From Bosea vestrisii (GTDB lineage Bacteria; Pseudomonadota; Alphaproteobacteria; Rhizobiales; Beijerinckiaceae): a stretch of DNA of 64,000 nucleotides. Under the pieces are notes generated by a model. The model saw only the letters and a program-made list of their open reading frames with translations. It had not been told where the DNA came from and searched no databases. Shown here piece after piece: positions 1 to 10,106 of the stretch; the stretch's first letter is position 1, and every line of letters begins with the position of its first letter. Both the position numbers and the translations under genes were made by a program. The stretch lies in the NCBI RefSeq assembly GCF_030144325.1, contig NZ_CP126307.1, forward strand, positions 3,269,001-3,333,000. Direction: 5' to 3'.

Positions 1-781
1 CGGTGACGGCGTCCTGCCGCGCCCGCCGGATCGCGATCTCGGCGAGGCGCGTCGCCTCCTTGCGCGAGAGCTTGCGGCCCATGCGGATCGGCTCGCCCCA
101 GGAAAGCTCGACATCGATGGCGCCGGAATTGATCATCGCCTGGAAATGCGGCGCGAGTTCGGTGTCGCCGTACCAGGATAGCGCCGAGCGCTCGGCCCGC
201 CCGCCGCGTAGCCCGTGAAAACCCGTATAGGTGACGCAGAGCGGATAGACCGTGGTCTCGGCCTCGTCAGCCCCGCGCACCGCTTCGTGAGCGGCCCCGA
301 GCAGTGAGGAGCGAAGTGGCAGGACGCGTGTCCCGTCGCCGGTGGTGCCTTCGGCGAAAAGCACGACACACTGCCCGTCCTGCAGGCGGCGGCCCATCTC
401 GCTGGCGACGCCGGCAGTGGCGCCGCGGCGCATCCGGTCGATGAAGACGGTGCGCTGCAGCGTCGAGAGCCAGCCGACTACCGGCCAGGTCGCGACCTCG
501 GCCTTGGCGACGAAGGAGAGCGGACCGGTCGTGCCGATGACGGGGATGTCGAGCCAGGAGGTGTGGTTGGCGACGATCAACCCGCCCTGCCCGGCCGGCG
601 GAGCCGCACCGCGCGTGCTGATGCGCACGCCGAAGCAGCGACAGCCGAGCTTCTGGAACAAGCGGGTGAAATAGAACGGCCGCCCGAGGCGCATCGCGAC
701 GAGCTGCGGCGGGATCAGGATGAGCGTGCCGAGGACGAGCAGCGCGAGCCGAACCATGGCGCCGGGACGGAGGCCTTTCAT
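1..781 (-). CDS. plsC: 1-acyl-sn-glycerol-3-phosphate acyltransferase, 3' end outside window
   Basis: Lysophospholipid acyltransferase of the PlsC family, which acylates lysophosphatidic acid to phosphatidic acid at the inner membrane. Reading the minus strand from the ATG at 781-779 gives a hydrophobic N-terminal segment (LALLVLGTLILIPP). The catalytic HX4D motif follows as NHTSWLD, and then the FAEGT block typical of the family. The frame stays open to base 1, so the C-terminus is missing. A second ATG at 757-755 is an alternative start that would leave out the first eight residues. The gene follows rimI on the same strand after about 95 bases and probably belongs to the same transcription unit. 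The family is confident; the exact acyl substrate is inferred. Confidence 0.85.
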   Translation of the reverse strand, partial: MKGLRPGAMVRLALLVLGTLILIPPQLVAMRLGRPFYFTRLFQKLGCRCFGVRISTRGAAPPAGQGGLIVANHTSWLDIPVIGTTGPLSFVAKAEVATWPVVGWLSTLQRTVFIDRMRRGATAGVASEMGRRLQDGQCVVLFAEGTTGDGTRVLPLRSSLLGAAHEAVRGADEAETTVYPLCVTYTGFHGLRGGRAERSALSWYGDTELAPHFQAMINSGAIDVELSWGEPIRMGRKLSRKEATRLAEIAIRRARQDAVT

Positions 782-875
782 GCTGAGCCGTTCATTCCCT
801 GCGTTGGCGTCCCGCTAGTGCGGCACCGGCTATAGTCGTCGCCGTTCCCGACGTCCATGGCGCTCAAAGTGGAGC

Positions 876-1373
876 TCAACCGAGATCGCGTCGCATCACC
901 AGCGCCGCGACGCGGCTGCCATCCGGCTTCGGATAATAGCCCTCGCGTCGTCCGACGGTCTCGAAGCCGAGTCGGCGATAGAGGCCAATCGCGGGGGCGT
1001 TGCCCTCCTCGACCTCGAGGAAGAGACGCGCCGCGCCACGTGCCGCCAGCTGCGCCAGATGGGCGGCAAGCAGCGTCTGCCCGAGCCCGCTCCGGCGCCT
1101 TGAGCCGCCGACGACGATGCTGAGAACCTCGGCTTCGTCGGCTGCCATGCGCGACATCACGAAGCCGCAAGGCTCGCTGGCGCTGCCGATGAAGACACCT
1201 TCGCTGACGACCGCGCGATCGGCCAGCAGCGCCGCGCATTCACTGGGGTCCCAGAGCCGCGCGAAGCCGCCCTCGTGGTGCAGGGCCGCGATTTGCCGGG
1301 CATGGCGGACGTCGAGGGACCCGGTTCGGCCCGTTGCCGACCGGCGCCTGAACAGGGATTGGAGCCAGCCCAT
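876..1373 (-). CDS. rimI: Ribosomal-protein-alanine N-acetyltransferase RimI
   Basis: GNAT-fold acetyltransferase of 165 residues. RimI acetylates the N-terminal alanine of ribosomal protein S18. The acetyl-CoA loop is visible as RRSGLGQTLL around residues 92-101, followed by the RimI-type segment LEVEEGNAPAIGLYRRLGF. An N-terminal stretch rich in arginine (LFRRRSATGR) precedes the fold, as is common in alphaproteobacterial RimI. The start lies only six bases after the end of tsaB, the usual tsaB-rimI pairing, which supports RimI over a generic GNAT assignment. Confidence 0.85.
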   Translation of the reverse strand: MGWLQSLFRRRSATGRTGSLDVRHARQIAALHHEGGFARLWDPSECAALLADRAVVSEGVFIGSASEPCGFVMSRMAADEAEVLSIVVGGSRRRSGLGQTLLAAHLAQLAARGAARLFLEVEEGNAPAIGLYRRLGFETVGRREGYYPKPDGSRVAALVMRRDLG

Positions 1374-1379
1374 CGTCGT

Positions 1380-2063
1380 CTAGCGCCGCGGCAGCCGGGC
1401 GCGATCCTGCGGCGTCGTTTCCGGCGCCTTGAGGTAGAGCGGGCGTGGCGGCGCGCTTTCGGGGTCTGCGATCAGCCCGAGTCGGGCCACCCAGATCACG
1501 TCCGGCGCCCTGGCATCGTCGACGACGAGCGCGTCGAGCCCGATCGCCCAGGCTTCGTTGGCGACGGCGAGCGCGGCCGAGCCGACCAGCGAGACGGGGC
1601 CTGCGCCAATGGCGCGGGCGGCATCGCGATGGTTGACCTGGCGAATCGAGACGAGCTGCTTACCGTGCGCATTCAGCGCCTGGAACCAGACCTGGCCGTG
1701 CCTGGCATCGACCGCGGCGGCGACGACGCGCCCGCCCTCGCGGCCTATGAAGGGCGCGGCGCTGGCGGCCAGCGTCGAGATGCCGACGGCGGGGATGCCG
1801 GCGGCGAGCGCGATCGCCCGGGCGGCGCTGATGCCGACGCGCAGGCCGGTATAGCTGCCGGGGCCGATGGTCACGGCGACGCGGTCGAGCGAGGAGAAGC
1901 CGCCTTCCGTCTTGCCCATCACACGCTCGATCATCGGCATCAGCGCCTCGGCATGGCCGCGCTCCATCGCGATCTGCTCGATCGCGAGGGGAGCGGGGTC
2001 GCTGGCGTCGAGGACGCAGGCCGAGCAGGCGCCGAGCGCGGTGTCTATCGCGAGGATACGCAT
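1380..2063 (-). CDS. tsaB: tRNA threonylcarbamoyladenosine biosynthesis protein TsaB
   Basis: TsaB (YeaZ) is the partner of TsaD in making the t6A modification at position 37 of ANN-decoding tRNAs. The 227-residue protein starts MRILAIDTALGACS, the actin-like ATPase phosphate-1 region. It carries the conserved IGPGSYTGLRVGISAARA block at about residues 67-84, diagnostic for TsaB. Length is normal. It is the upstream partner of rimI. Another t6A gene, the TsaE domain of a fused protein, lies at 47.8 kb in this window. Confidence 0.92.
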   Translation of the reverse strand: MRILAIDTALGACSACVLDASDPAPLAIEQIAMERGHAEALMPMIERVMGKTEGGFSSLDRVAVTIGPGSYTGLRVGISAARAIALAAGIPAVGISTLAASAAPFIGREGGRVVAAAVDARHGQVWFQALNAHGKQLVSIRQVNHRDAARAIGAGPVSLVGSAALAVANEAWAIGLDALVVDDARAPDVIWVARLGLIADPESAPPRPLYLKAPETTPQDRARLPRR

Positions 2064-2101
2064 CAGGGCTGGGTCCGGACGATTGCGGTGCGGCTGCTAA
2101 G

Positions 2102-2145
2102 GCATTTTCGAGCGAAGTGGATACCGGTTCGCGTGAAGAAAATGC
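2102..2145. repeat. 44-base imperfect palindrome, rhizobial-type intergenic repeat
   Basis: Arms GCATTTTC (2102-2109) and GAAAATGC (2138-2145) are perfect inverted copies, with inner arms GCGAA (2112-2116) and TTCGC (2128-2132) around a GTGGATACCGG core. Short palindromic elements with a central GTGGATACCGG-like core are, to my knowledge, dispersed through intergenic regions of many Hyphomicrobiales genomes. Only one copy is seen here. It sits between tsaB and nfu, outside any gene. Confidence 0.6.
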
Positions 2146-2160
2146 GATAAAATAAAAGAC

Positions 2161-2201
2161 TGGGGCATGTCCGCGATTCAGGGAAACGCGGACATGCCCC
2201 A
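2161..2201 (-). terminator. Strong hairpin terminator downstream of nfu
   Basis: A perfect 15-base-pair stem pairs 2161-2175 with 2187-2201 around an 11-base loop. Read on the minus strand it follows the nfu stop codon by about 30 bases and is followed by the T-rich run GTCTTTTATTTTA. That is the form of a Rho-independent terminator for nfu. A smaller inverted repeat, GCCCTCA-ATC-TGAGGGC, lies at 2213-2229 between the stop codon and this stem. Confidence 0.75.
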
Positions 2202-2231
2202 GCCAGAATCATGCCCTCAATCTGAGGGCGA

Positions 2232-2798
2232 TCAAACCGCCTCGACCTCGCGCACCTGCGGCAGGAAATGGCGCAGGAGGTTCTGGATGCCGTGCTTCAG
2301 CGTCGCGGTCGAGGAGGGACAGCCCGAGCAGGAGCCCTTCATCACGAGATAGACCGTGCCGTCCTTGAAGCCGCGGAAGGTGATATCGCCGCCATCGCCG
2401 GCGACGGCCGGGCGGATGCGGGTCTCGAGCAATTCCTTGATGGTCTCGACGGTCGCAGCATCCTCGTCCGCGAAGAATTCCTCCTCGCTCTCGGCGAGGT
2501 CATCGGTCGGGGCGCCCTCGCTCATCAGCGGCGCCCCCGACATGTAATGTTCCATGATCGCGCCGAGGATGGCGGGTTTGAGATGCGGCCACTCGCCCTC
2601 GGCCTTGGTCACGGTGATGAAGTCCGAGCCGAAGAACACGGCAGAGACGCCCTTGACGCCGAACAGGCGGGTGGCGAGCGGCGAGCGCTCGGCGAGGGCC
2701 GGATCGCGCAATTCGACCGGGCCTTGCGGCGAGACGCTGCGGCCGGGCAGGAACTTCAACGTGGCGGGATTGGGTGTCGCTTCGGTCTGGATGAACAT
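2232..2798 (-). CDS. NifU-family Fe-S cluster carrier (NfuA type)
   Basis: Iron-sulfur scaffold and carrier protein of 188 residues. The N-terminal Nfu domain begins MFIQTEATPNPATLKFLPG, the eukaryotic and alphaproteobacterial Nfu signature. A C-terminal NifU domain carries the cluster-binding CXXC as GSCSGCPSS, about residues 155-163. It hands 4Fe-4S clusters to apo-enzymes in the cytoplasm. The usual alphaproteobacterial neighbourhood of nfu with usp, trpS and tsaB is intact. A clear terminator follows at 2161-2201. Confidence 0.9.
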   Translation of the reverse strand: MFIQTEATPNPATLKFLPGRSVSPQGPVELRDPALAERSPLATRLFGVKGVSAVFFGSDFITVTKAEGEWPHLKPAILGAIMEHYMSGAPLMSEGAPTDDLAESEEEFFADEDAATVETIKELLETRIRPAVAGDGGDITFRGFKDGTVYLVMKGSCSGCPSSTATLKHGIQNLLRHFLPQVREVEAV

Positions 2799-2890
2799 GT
2801 CTTTGATCTCCGGCGCCGGCGGGTCAAGGCCGCCGTTCCTGACACCGATATAGGCCTACAGCTGAAATCATTCCAGCTGTGGCTCATGCG

Positions 2891-3385
2891 TCAGGCCAGC
2901 GCGTCGATTTCCTCGTCGGCGAGGTGGCCGGGCACGATCGCGACCGGGATCGGGAAGCTGCCGGCGCCCTTGCCGGCGAGCGCGCTGACCAGTGGGCCAG
3001 GTCCGTCGCGGCCGATGCCGGCGGCCAGCACCAGCAGCGAGATGTCCTCGTCGGCCTCGATGAGCTTGACCATCTCGTCAGCCTTGATGCCGGTACGCAC
3101 GACTTTTTCGGGCTCCAGCCCGGCCAGCGAGCGCACGGCGGCGGCTGCGACGTCGATCAATTCCTCCGCCTCGGCCTCAGCGTCAGCTTGCACCATGTCG
3201 CCAACGCCGAGCCAGATCTCGTCCGTCGGCGGAGTGACCACGCCGAGCAATACGATCGACGCGCCGAGGCGGGCGCAGCGCCGTGCAGCAAAGCGCACGG
3301 CCTTGGCGCATTCGGGACTGTCGTCGACGACAGCGAGGAATTTCGGGCGATGGCCCGTCTCATAGGACCGCCGTCTCTTGACCAT
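2891..3385 (-). CDS. Universal stress protein, UspA family
   Basis: 164-residue single-domain Usp protein. The N-terminal beta strand and ATP/phosphate region read KFLAVVDDSPECAKAVRFAARR. The canonical G-2X-G-9X-G(S/T) ATP-binding glycine signature near the C-terminus is not clear (AGKGAGSFPIPVAIVPG), so nucleotide binding is uncertain. It lies between trpS and nfu, all on the minus strand, an order often kept in Hyphomicrobiales. The physiological role cannot be derived from the sequence. Confidence 0.82.
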   Translation of the reverse strand: MVKRRRSYETGHRPKFLAVVDDSPECAKAVRFAARRCARLGASIVLLGVVTPPTDEIWLGVGDMVQADAEAEAEELIDVAAAAVRSLAGLEPEKVVRTGIKADEMVKLIEADEDISLLVLAAGIGRDGPGPLVSALAGKGAGSFPIPVAIVPGHLADEEIDALA

Positions 3386-3460
3386 TGCTATCGCCTCGGC
3401 GCGCTTTCCGATGGGCCGGTATCGGTCGGCCGTTCAGAATTCGCGCCCACTCTAGGGTCA

Positions 3461-3509
3461 GGGCATGGTCTCATCGCAAAAGTGGTCCCCACTTTTGCGG
3501 AACATGCCC
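3461..3509. repeat. 49-base nested palindrome between usp and trpS
   Basis: The inner stem CGCAAAAGTGG (3475-3485) pairs perfectly with CCACTTTTGCG (3489-3499) across a 3-base loop. Outer arms GGGCATG (3461-3467) and CATGCCC (3503-3509) also pair. It differs in sequence from the element at 2102-2145 but has the same architecture, with outer arms ending in a GCAT-type sequence. It resembles the dispersed palindromic intergenic repeats of rhizobia. There is no T-run, so it is unlikely to be a simple terminator. Confidence 0.6.
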
Positions 3510-3580
3510 GCCGGTTTCAGGACGTCTCATGGTGACAGGCGTCGCAAGGTCAGCGCAAGCTCCCCGCGTCGCCTGCCGGA

Positions 3581-4642
3581 TCAGCGCCGGCGCACGAAGC
3601 CGGTGATGTCCTTGACATCGCGCATGATCGGCGCCGCGATCGCAGCGGCGCTGTCGGCGCCGTCGCTGAGAATGCCGTCGATATGGCTGGGATCAGCCAG
3701 GAGGCGGCGCATCTCGCCTGCGATCGGCGCGAGCTTGGCGACGGCGAGCTCGACCAGCGCCGCCTTGAAGCCGGAGAACTGGCTGCCTCCGAACTCGGCC
3801 AGAACCTGCGCCTTGGTCCGCTCGGCGAGGCCGGCATAGATGCCGACCAGGTTTTCGGCCTCGGACCGGCCCGCCAGTCCTTTCTCCTCCGAGGGCAGCG
3901 CCTCGGGATCGGTCTTCGCCTTGCGGATCTTCTGGGCGATCATGTCGGCATCATCGGTCAGGTTGATGCGCGAATAATCAGATGGGTCCGATTTCGACAT
4001 CTTCTTGGTGCCGTCGCGCAGGCTCATCACGCGCGGCGCCGGGCCCTGGATCATCGGCTCGGGCAGCGGGAAGAAGCCGAGCTCGCCGGTGCCGACCCCG
4101 AGCTTGCCGATCTGCTCGGCGAAGTCGTTGTTGAACTTCTGGGCGATGTCGCGGGTCAACTCCAGATGCTGCTTCTGGTCCTCGCCGACCGGGACATGCG
4201 TCGCCTTGTAGAGCAGGATGTCGGCGGCCATAAGCACGGGATAATCGTAGAGCCCGATCGAGGCGTTCTCGCGGTCTTTGCCGGCCTTCTCCTTGAACTG
4301 GGTCATGCGGTTGAGCCAGCCGAGGCGGGCGACCGTGTTGAACACCCAGGTGAGCTCGGCATGACCGGCGACCTGGCTCTGGTTGAAGATGATGCTCTTC
4401 TTGGGGTCGACGCCGGCGGCGATATAGGCGGCCGCGACCTCGCGCGTGGCGCGGGTCAGTTCGGCGGGGCCGCCCCAGACGTCGAAGCCCTGCGTGATCG
4501 CGTGCATGTCGACGACGCAATAGATGCAGTCATGGGTCTTCTGCATCGCGACCCAGTTGACCAGCGCGCCGAGATAATTGCCGAGGTGGAGCGTCGAGGT
4601 CGGCTGCATGCCGGAGAAGACGCGGGGAGAGAAAGCGGCCAT
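3581..4642 (-). CDS. trpS: Tryptophan-tRNA ligase
   Basis: Class I aminoacyl-tRNA synthetase of 353 residues that charges tRNA-Trp. The HIGH-type motif appears as STLHLGNYLGAL near residue 16, and the KMSKS loop as GTKKMSKSDPSD near residue 215. The insert GEDQKQHLELTRDIA is characteristic of bacterial TrpRS. Length is normal. The gene follows murJ after 52 bases on the same strand, a common alphaproteobacterial pair. Confidence 0.96.
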   Translation of the reverse strand: MAAFSPRVFSGMQPTSTLHLGNYLGALVNWVAMQKTHDCIYCVVDMHAITQGFDVWGGPAELTRATREVAAAYIAAGVDPKKSIIFNQSQVAGHAELTWVFNTVARLGWLNRMTQFKEKAGKDRENASIGLYDYPVLMAADILLYKATHVPVGEDQKQHLELTRDIAQKFNNDFAEQIGKLGVGTGELGFFPLPEPMIQGPAPRVMSLRDGTKKMSKSDPSDYSRINLTDDADMIAQKIRKAKTDPEALPSEEKGLAGRSEAENLVGIYAGLAERTKAQVLAEFGGSQFSGFKAALVELAVAKLAPIAGEMRRLLADPSHIDGILSDGADSAAAIAAPIMRDVKDITGFVRRR

Positions 4643-4694
4643 GGGGCGCTCCGTCGTCAGGGCGAAAAAATTCGTGAGTCGTTGGTCGATCCGC

Positions 4695-6295
4695 TCAGGA
4701 ACGCGGCGTTCTGACGGAAGCGCCGCGAAGGCGCAAGAGCCCCGGCGGCAGGACGGCGTCGAAGGCGCCGAACAGGAAGCCTGCGACGGCGTAAGTCGCG
4801 GCGCCCGCGCAGCACAGGAGCGCCAGTGCGCCGGCCCGCCGCAATGCCGGCTCGCCCGGGTTCAGAGCCGGAAGGAGCGGTGTGATCGCGACGTTCAGCG
4901 CCAGCATCATGAGCGCAGATGCCAGCAGGATCGCAAGGATCGTCCTGGCATCCGTCCAGCGCGGGCGCCACAGCCCGGTTCGCAGGAGATGCACTCCCAT
5001 CAAGCCCATCTGGACGATAAAGGCGAGGCTTGCCGCCAGGGCGCCGATCATCGCCGCATTGCGCGAGCCGAGCAGGAAGAACCCGGCCAACGCCGCAAAA
5101 AGGACCGCGGCAAGGCCGGCGATCACGGGCAAACGCGGCTGCCGCCGTACGAAATAGACCTGCCCGAAGACCTTGGCGGCGAGCGCAAAGGGCAGGCCGA
5201 GCGCAAAAGCGGCAAGCGCGGCCGCAGTGCGCTCGCGATCGGCGACGCTGAACTGCCCGTTCTCGAACAGCACCGAGACGATCGGCTCGGCCAACACGAA
5301 GAGGGCGGTCGCGGCCGGGATCGCCAGTGCCAGTCCGAGCGCCAGCGCCCGCCCGAGCAGGGCATCGTGGTCGGCCTGAGATACTTCGCCGGCCATGGCG
5401 GAGAGCACGACCGTGCCCATGGCGACACCGAAGAAGGAGAGCGGCAGCTGGAAGACGCGGTCGGCATAATACAGCGCCGAGACCGAGCCAGCTTCCGTCG
5501 AGGCGATCTGGGTCGAAATCAGCAGCACGAGCTGGCCGGCCGAAGCGGCGAGCAATGTCGCTCCGCCAGTCCTGACCAATCGTGTCATGTCCGGCGTCCA
5601 GCGCAGGCTGGGGTGTGGCAGGCCGATGCCGCGCAGGCGCCACAGGATCATGACGAGATGGGCGAGGCCGGTCAGGCTGAGGCAGGCGGCGAGCAATGTC
5701 GCGCTGGCATGACTGTCGCTGCCGCGGAACGTTTCGACCAGCAAGGCCGCGAGCAGGATCGCATTCATCAGTGCCGGCGCCAGCGCCGCCACGGTGAAGC
5801 GCCCTTCGGCGTTGAGCAACGCCGCGAGCAGGGCGGCGAGCGTGGTCAGCAGCAGGAAGGGCAGCATCAGCCGCGTGTAGAAGGCGGCGAGCGCCAGTGT
5901 CTGCGGTTCATCGGCGAAGCCGCCGGCCAAACCGAGCACGACCCAAGGCGCGAAGATTTCGGCCAGAACGACGAAGCCGAGCAGCAACAGCCCGAGCTGA
6001 CTCGCCGCCGCGCCGGCGAAGCGTTTGGCAGCCTCATCGCCGCGCTCGGCCTTGATGGCGAGATAAAGCGGCACGAAGGGTGCGTTCAGCCCGCCCTCGC
6101 CGAGCACGCGCCGGACGAGATTGGGCAGGCGCAAGGCAGCCAGGAACGCATCCGCCACCGGCCCTGCGCCGAGCAGGCGAGCGATCAGCACGTCGCGGGC
6201 GAAGCCGAGCAGGCGCGACAGGATCGTCGCCGCACCGACGATCAGCGAATCGCGGGCGAGGCGGGAGGAAGATGTCTCGGCCTCGCCCGGAGGGC

Positions 6296-6299
<4 letters not shown>
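4695..6299 (-). CDS. murJ: Lipid II flippase MurJ
   Basis: Polytopic MOP-superfamily membrane protein of 534 residues that flips lipid II across the inner membrane for peptidoglycan synthesis. The start of the domain, SLIVGAATILSRLLGFARDVLIARLLG, and the segment LPNLVRRVLGEGGLNAPFVPLY are MurJ signatures, including the arginines lining the cavity. About 14 hydrophobic segments can be traced. The first codon overlaps the hslU stop by four bases (6296-6299), so translation is probably coupled to the protease operon. Confidence 0.95.
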
Positions 6300-7602
<1,303 letters not shown>

Positions 7603-7606
<4 letters not shown>

Positions 7607-8103
7607 ACAGGTTCCTGGATCATGATCAGCGCGGGGCCGTCGCCGGTCTCGCGAATATCGAGGGCCGTGAAGCCCGCCTTCTCATAGGCGCGGATCGCGG
7701 CGAGATTCTCCGGATCGGGGTCGATTACCACCCGCGACCCCCCTTGCGCGAGCAAATGGCGGGCGAAGGCGCCGATGAAGCGGGTGCCATGGCCCTGGCC
7801 GAGCATGTCGGGCTCGCCGATGAACTGGTCGATGCCGCGCGTGCCGGCCGGCTGATCCTGCAGCGGATAATCGGGCCAGAGCGCGGGATCCCAGCTCTGC
7901 TGGTGGGCGAAGGGCCGCCCGTCATGGCTGACGATCAGCGCCTCCATGCTGGGATCGCCGAAGATGCGCGCGATCTCGGCGAGCTCCTCGTCGGGATCGC
8001 CCCACCAGCGCCGGACATGGTCCTGTTCGAGCCAGCGCGCCAGCAGCGGGAAATCGTCGGGCGTCGCGGGCGCGAAGGCATAGCCGTCGGCGACGAAGTT
8101 CAT
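7603..8103 (-). CDS. GNAT acetyltransferase, AAC(6')-like, within the hslVU operon
   Basis: GNAT-family protein of 166 residues that resembles aminoglycoside 6'-N-acetyltransferases and siderophore-type acetyltransferases. It contains HVRRWWGDP near residue 30, the segment GIDQFIGEPDMLGQGHGTRFIGAF (acetyl-CoA loop GQGHGT), and VVIDPDPENLAAIRAYEKAGF. It overlaps hslV at its 5' end and hslU at its 3' end by four bases each, so it is translated as part of the hslV-GNAT-hslU unit. The acceptor substrate is unknown. Similarity to AAC(6') enzymes does not by itself show antibiotic resistance. Confidence 0.82.
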
Positions 8104-8669
8104 GCGCTCTCCAGGGTCTCGAGGACGAGCGAGTGATTGGTATAGACGCAGATGTCGCCGGCGATCTTCATCGCCTTGCGCACGATCGTCTCGGCATCGG
8201 CCTCGACGTCGACCAGAGCCCTGGCCGCGGCGAGCGCGTAGTTACCGCCGGAACCGATTGCCATCACCGAGCCATGCTCGGAAGCTTCCGGCTCAAGTAC
8301 GTCGCCGGTGCCCGAGATCAACAGCGAGACCTCCTTGTCGGCGACCAGCAGCATCGCTTCGAGGCGGCGCAGATAGCGGTCGGTGCGCCAGTCCTTGGCG
8401 AGCTCGACGCAGGCGCGCAGCAGCTGCGTCGGGAACTGCTCGAGCTTGGCTTCGAGCCGCTCGAACAGGGTGAAGGCGTCGGCCGTCGCGCCGGCGAAGC
8501 CCGCGATCACCGCGCCCTTAGCGAGGCGGCGCACCTTCTTCGCGTTGCCCTTCATGATCGTTGGGCCGAGCGAGACCTGGCCGTCGCCGCCGATCACGAC
8601 ACGGCCGCCCTTGCGCACCATCAGGATGGTGGTCGCGTGCATGACGGGGGCATTGCTAGTCTCGGACAT
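8100..8669 (-). CDS. hslV: ATP-dependent protease peptidase subunit HslV
   Basis: Threonine peptidase of the HslUV complex, 189 residues. The proteasome-like N-terminus reads HATTILMVRKGGRVVIGGDGQ, with the catalytic threonine exposed after removal of a short propeptide of about ten residues. Conserved downstream blocks are VRRLAKGAVIAGFAGATADAF and ATGSGG-like AIGSGGNYALAAARAL. It heads the chain hslV-GNAT-hslU-murJ, all linked by ATGA overlaps, and is divergent from the hypothetical gene at 8711. Confidence 0.96.
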   Translation of the reverse strand: MSETSNAPVMHATTILMVRKGGRVVIGGDGQVSLGPTIMKGNAKKVRRLAKGAVIAGFAGATADAFTLFERLEAKLEQFPTQLLRACVELAKDWRTDRYLRRLEAMLLVADKEVSLLISGTGDVLEPEASEHGSVMAIGSGGNYALAAARALVDVEADAETIVRKAMKIAGDICVYTNHSLVLETLESA

Positions 8670-8710
8670 CGCGATTCGATCTCGGTCAATGGCAGTCAGG
8701 AACCGCCAAC

Positions 8711-9238
8711 ATGTTCAGGCAGAAGCCCGGTATCAAGAGCGATCCGGTCAAACGCTGGAATCTGTCCGAGCGCGTCTTCTTCGCCTGCGGCGCCTGCCAC
8801 ATCCTCGCCTATGCCTTTCTGGAAGCCTATCCGGAGCATGGTTTCCAGGCCGTCTGGATCAGGCCGGTCGAGGGCTTCACCGGCAACCATGTCTTCGTCA
8901 GCAACGGCAGGACGGCCTTCGACTTTCACGGCTATCGCCGTGAAGAAGCCTTGGTCGCGCATCATTGGGCCAAGGGCCGGCTCTGGTGGCCGGGCTGGGA
9001 CGGCACGCTCGTGCCCTTGCCGCAGGATGTGCTGATCTCGGAAGCGAAGTCGAAAACCTATGACGGGCTGTGGCTGCGCGAGCCCGGTCAGTTCCTCCAC
9101 GACGCGATGCCGCGGGCGCAGGCGTTTTTGGCGCGCTTCGGGCCTCCGCCGTCAGCCGACGGCCAGGCTTGCGGCACACTGCTCGACGAAACGGGCCTGC
9201 GCCGCCAGATAGGGTCCGGGGCCGTAGCTGATCCGTGA
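8711..9238 (+). CDS. Conserved-looking hypothetical protein
   Basis: I do not recognise a named family. The 175-residue product starts with ATG at 8711 and has a plausible globular composition (RWNLSERVFFACGACHILAYAF, rich in aromatic residues and containing a CGAC pair). It lies 41 bases from, and divergent to, hslV. The last 29 codons (9152-9238) overlap the 3' end of the convergent PEP-mutase gene, where the frame is only the antisense of that gene. The C-terminus may therefore be an extension acquired by loss of an earlier stop codon. Confidence 0.6.
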   Translation: MFRQKPGIKSDPVKRWNLSERVFFACGACHILAYAFLEAYPEHGFQAVWIRPVEGFTGNHVFVSNGRTAFDFHGYRREEALVAHHWAKGRLWWPGWDGTLVPLPQDVLISEAKSKTYDGLWLREPGQFLHDAMPRAQAFLARFGPPPSADGQACGTLLDETGLRRQIGSGAVADP

Positions 9239-9922
9239 CACGCCGAGCCCGGTCAGGGTCTCGCGATCGGGCGCGCCACCCATCACCATCACGTTCACGG
9301 GAAGCGTCAGCGCATTACAGATCGCCGCGATGCCGCTCTCGTCGAGCAGTCCGGGAATGAAGAAGCCGCTGCAGCCGGCCTGCTGATAGGCCAGCGCTCG
9401 CTCGATCGCCGTATCGATCAGGTCCGGGTGGCGCGTCTTGTCGGCCTCCAGCAGGAAAAGATCCGTCCTGGCGTTGATGAACACGGGGATGCCGAGATGA
9501 TCCGCCGCGCTCCGGATCGCCTTGATCCGCTGCACCTGGTCGGCGATGGCGTAGAGCGCGCCAGTCCCGACGATCTGGTCCTCGAAGTTCAGACCGACCG
9601 CGCCGGCAGCGATGATCCGCGTGGCATTCTTCGCGACGCCGTCGGGGTCTTGCGCGTAGCCGCCTTCGAAATCGACGGTAAGCGGCAGCGCGACGACCGA
9701 CGCGATACGGCCGACGATCGTCTCGATGAGGTCGAGCGGGATCGCCTCGCCGTCGTCGAAGCCATGCGCCGCCGCCATCGACCAGCTTCCAGTGGCGATC
9801 GCCTTGCTGCCGGCCTTGGCAGCCGAGCGGGCGCTGCCGGCATCCCAGATATTGTAGAGGACCAGCGGTCGGCCTTTGACATGAAGTGCGGCGAGCTGGC
9901 CTGCTTTGTCAGCCTGTGTCAT
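9152..9922 (-). CDS. Isocitrate lyase/PEP mutase family protein
   Basis: Alpha/beta-barrel enzyme of the phosphoenolpyruvate mutase/isocitrate lyase superfamily, 256 residues. Visible blocks are PLVLYNIWDAGSARSAAKAG, LPLTVDFEGGYAQ (metal-binding acidic residues), GAVGLNFED and FINARTDLFL, all typical of the 2-methylisocitrate-lyase-like and carboxyphosphonoenolpyruvate-mutase-like branch. The start is set at the ATG 9922-9920, which is preceded by a good AGGAGAGG ribosome-binding site. A longer upstream reading would run into hisB antisense and is not credible. The exact substrate is unknown. Confidence 0.82.
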   Translation of the reverse strand: MTQADKAGQLAALHVKGRPLVLYNIWDAGSARSAAKAGSKAIATGSWSMAAAHGFDDGEAIPLDLIETIVGRIASVVALPLTVDFEGGYAQDPDGVAKNATRIIAAGAVGLNFEDQIVGTGALYAIADQVQRIKAIRSAADHLGIPVFINARTDLFLLEADKTRHPDLIDTAIERALAYQQAGCSGFFIPGLLDESGIAAICNALTLPVNVMVMGGAPDRETLTGLGVSRISYGPGPYLAAQARFVEQCAASLAVG

Positions 9923-10106
9923 CGAACCTCTCCTTGCCTCGGCGAGCCGCTGGTAACGGACCCGGCAGTCGCCTTCTGTCAGCAGATCCGTCTGGCACCG
10001 GGGCGACGAGGCAAGCCGGCCGAACCAGAGCTTCCTCGATCGCCATGGCCTTCCGGCCGGTCGCCTGCTAAAGCGACGCGAAATTCCGCAAGCGACAGAG
10101 ACGATC

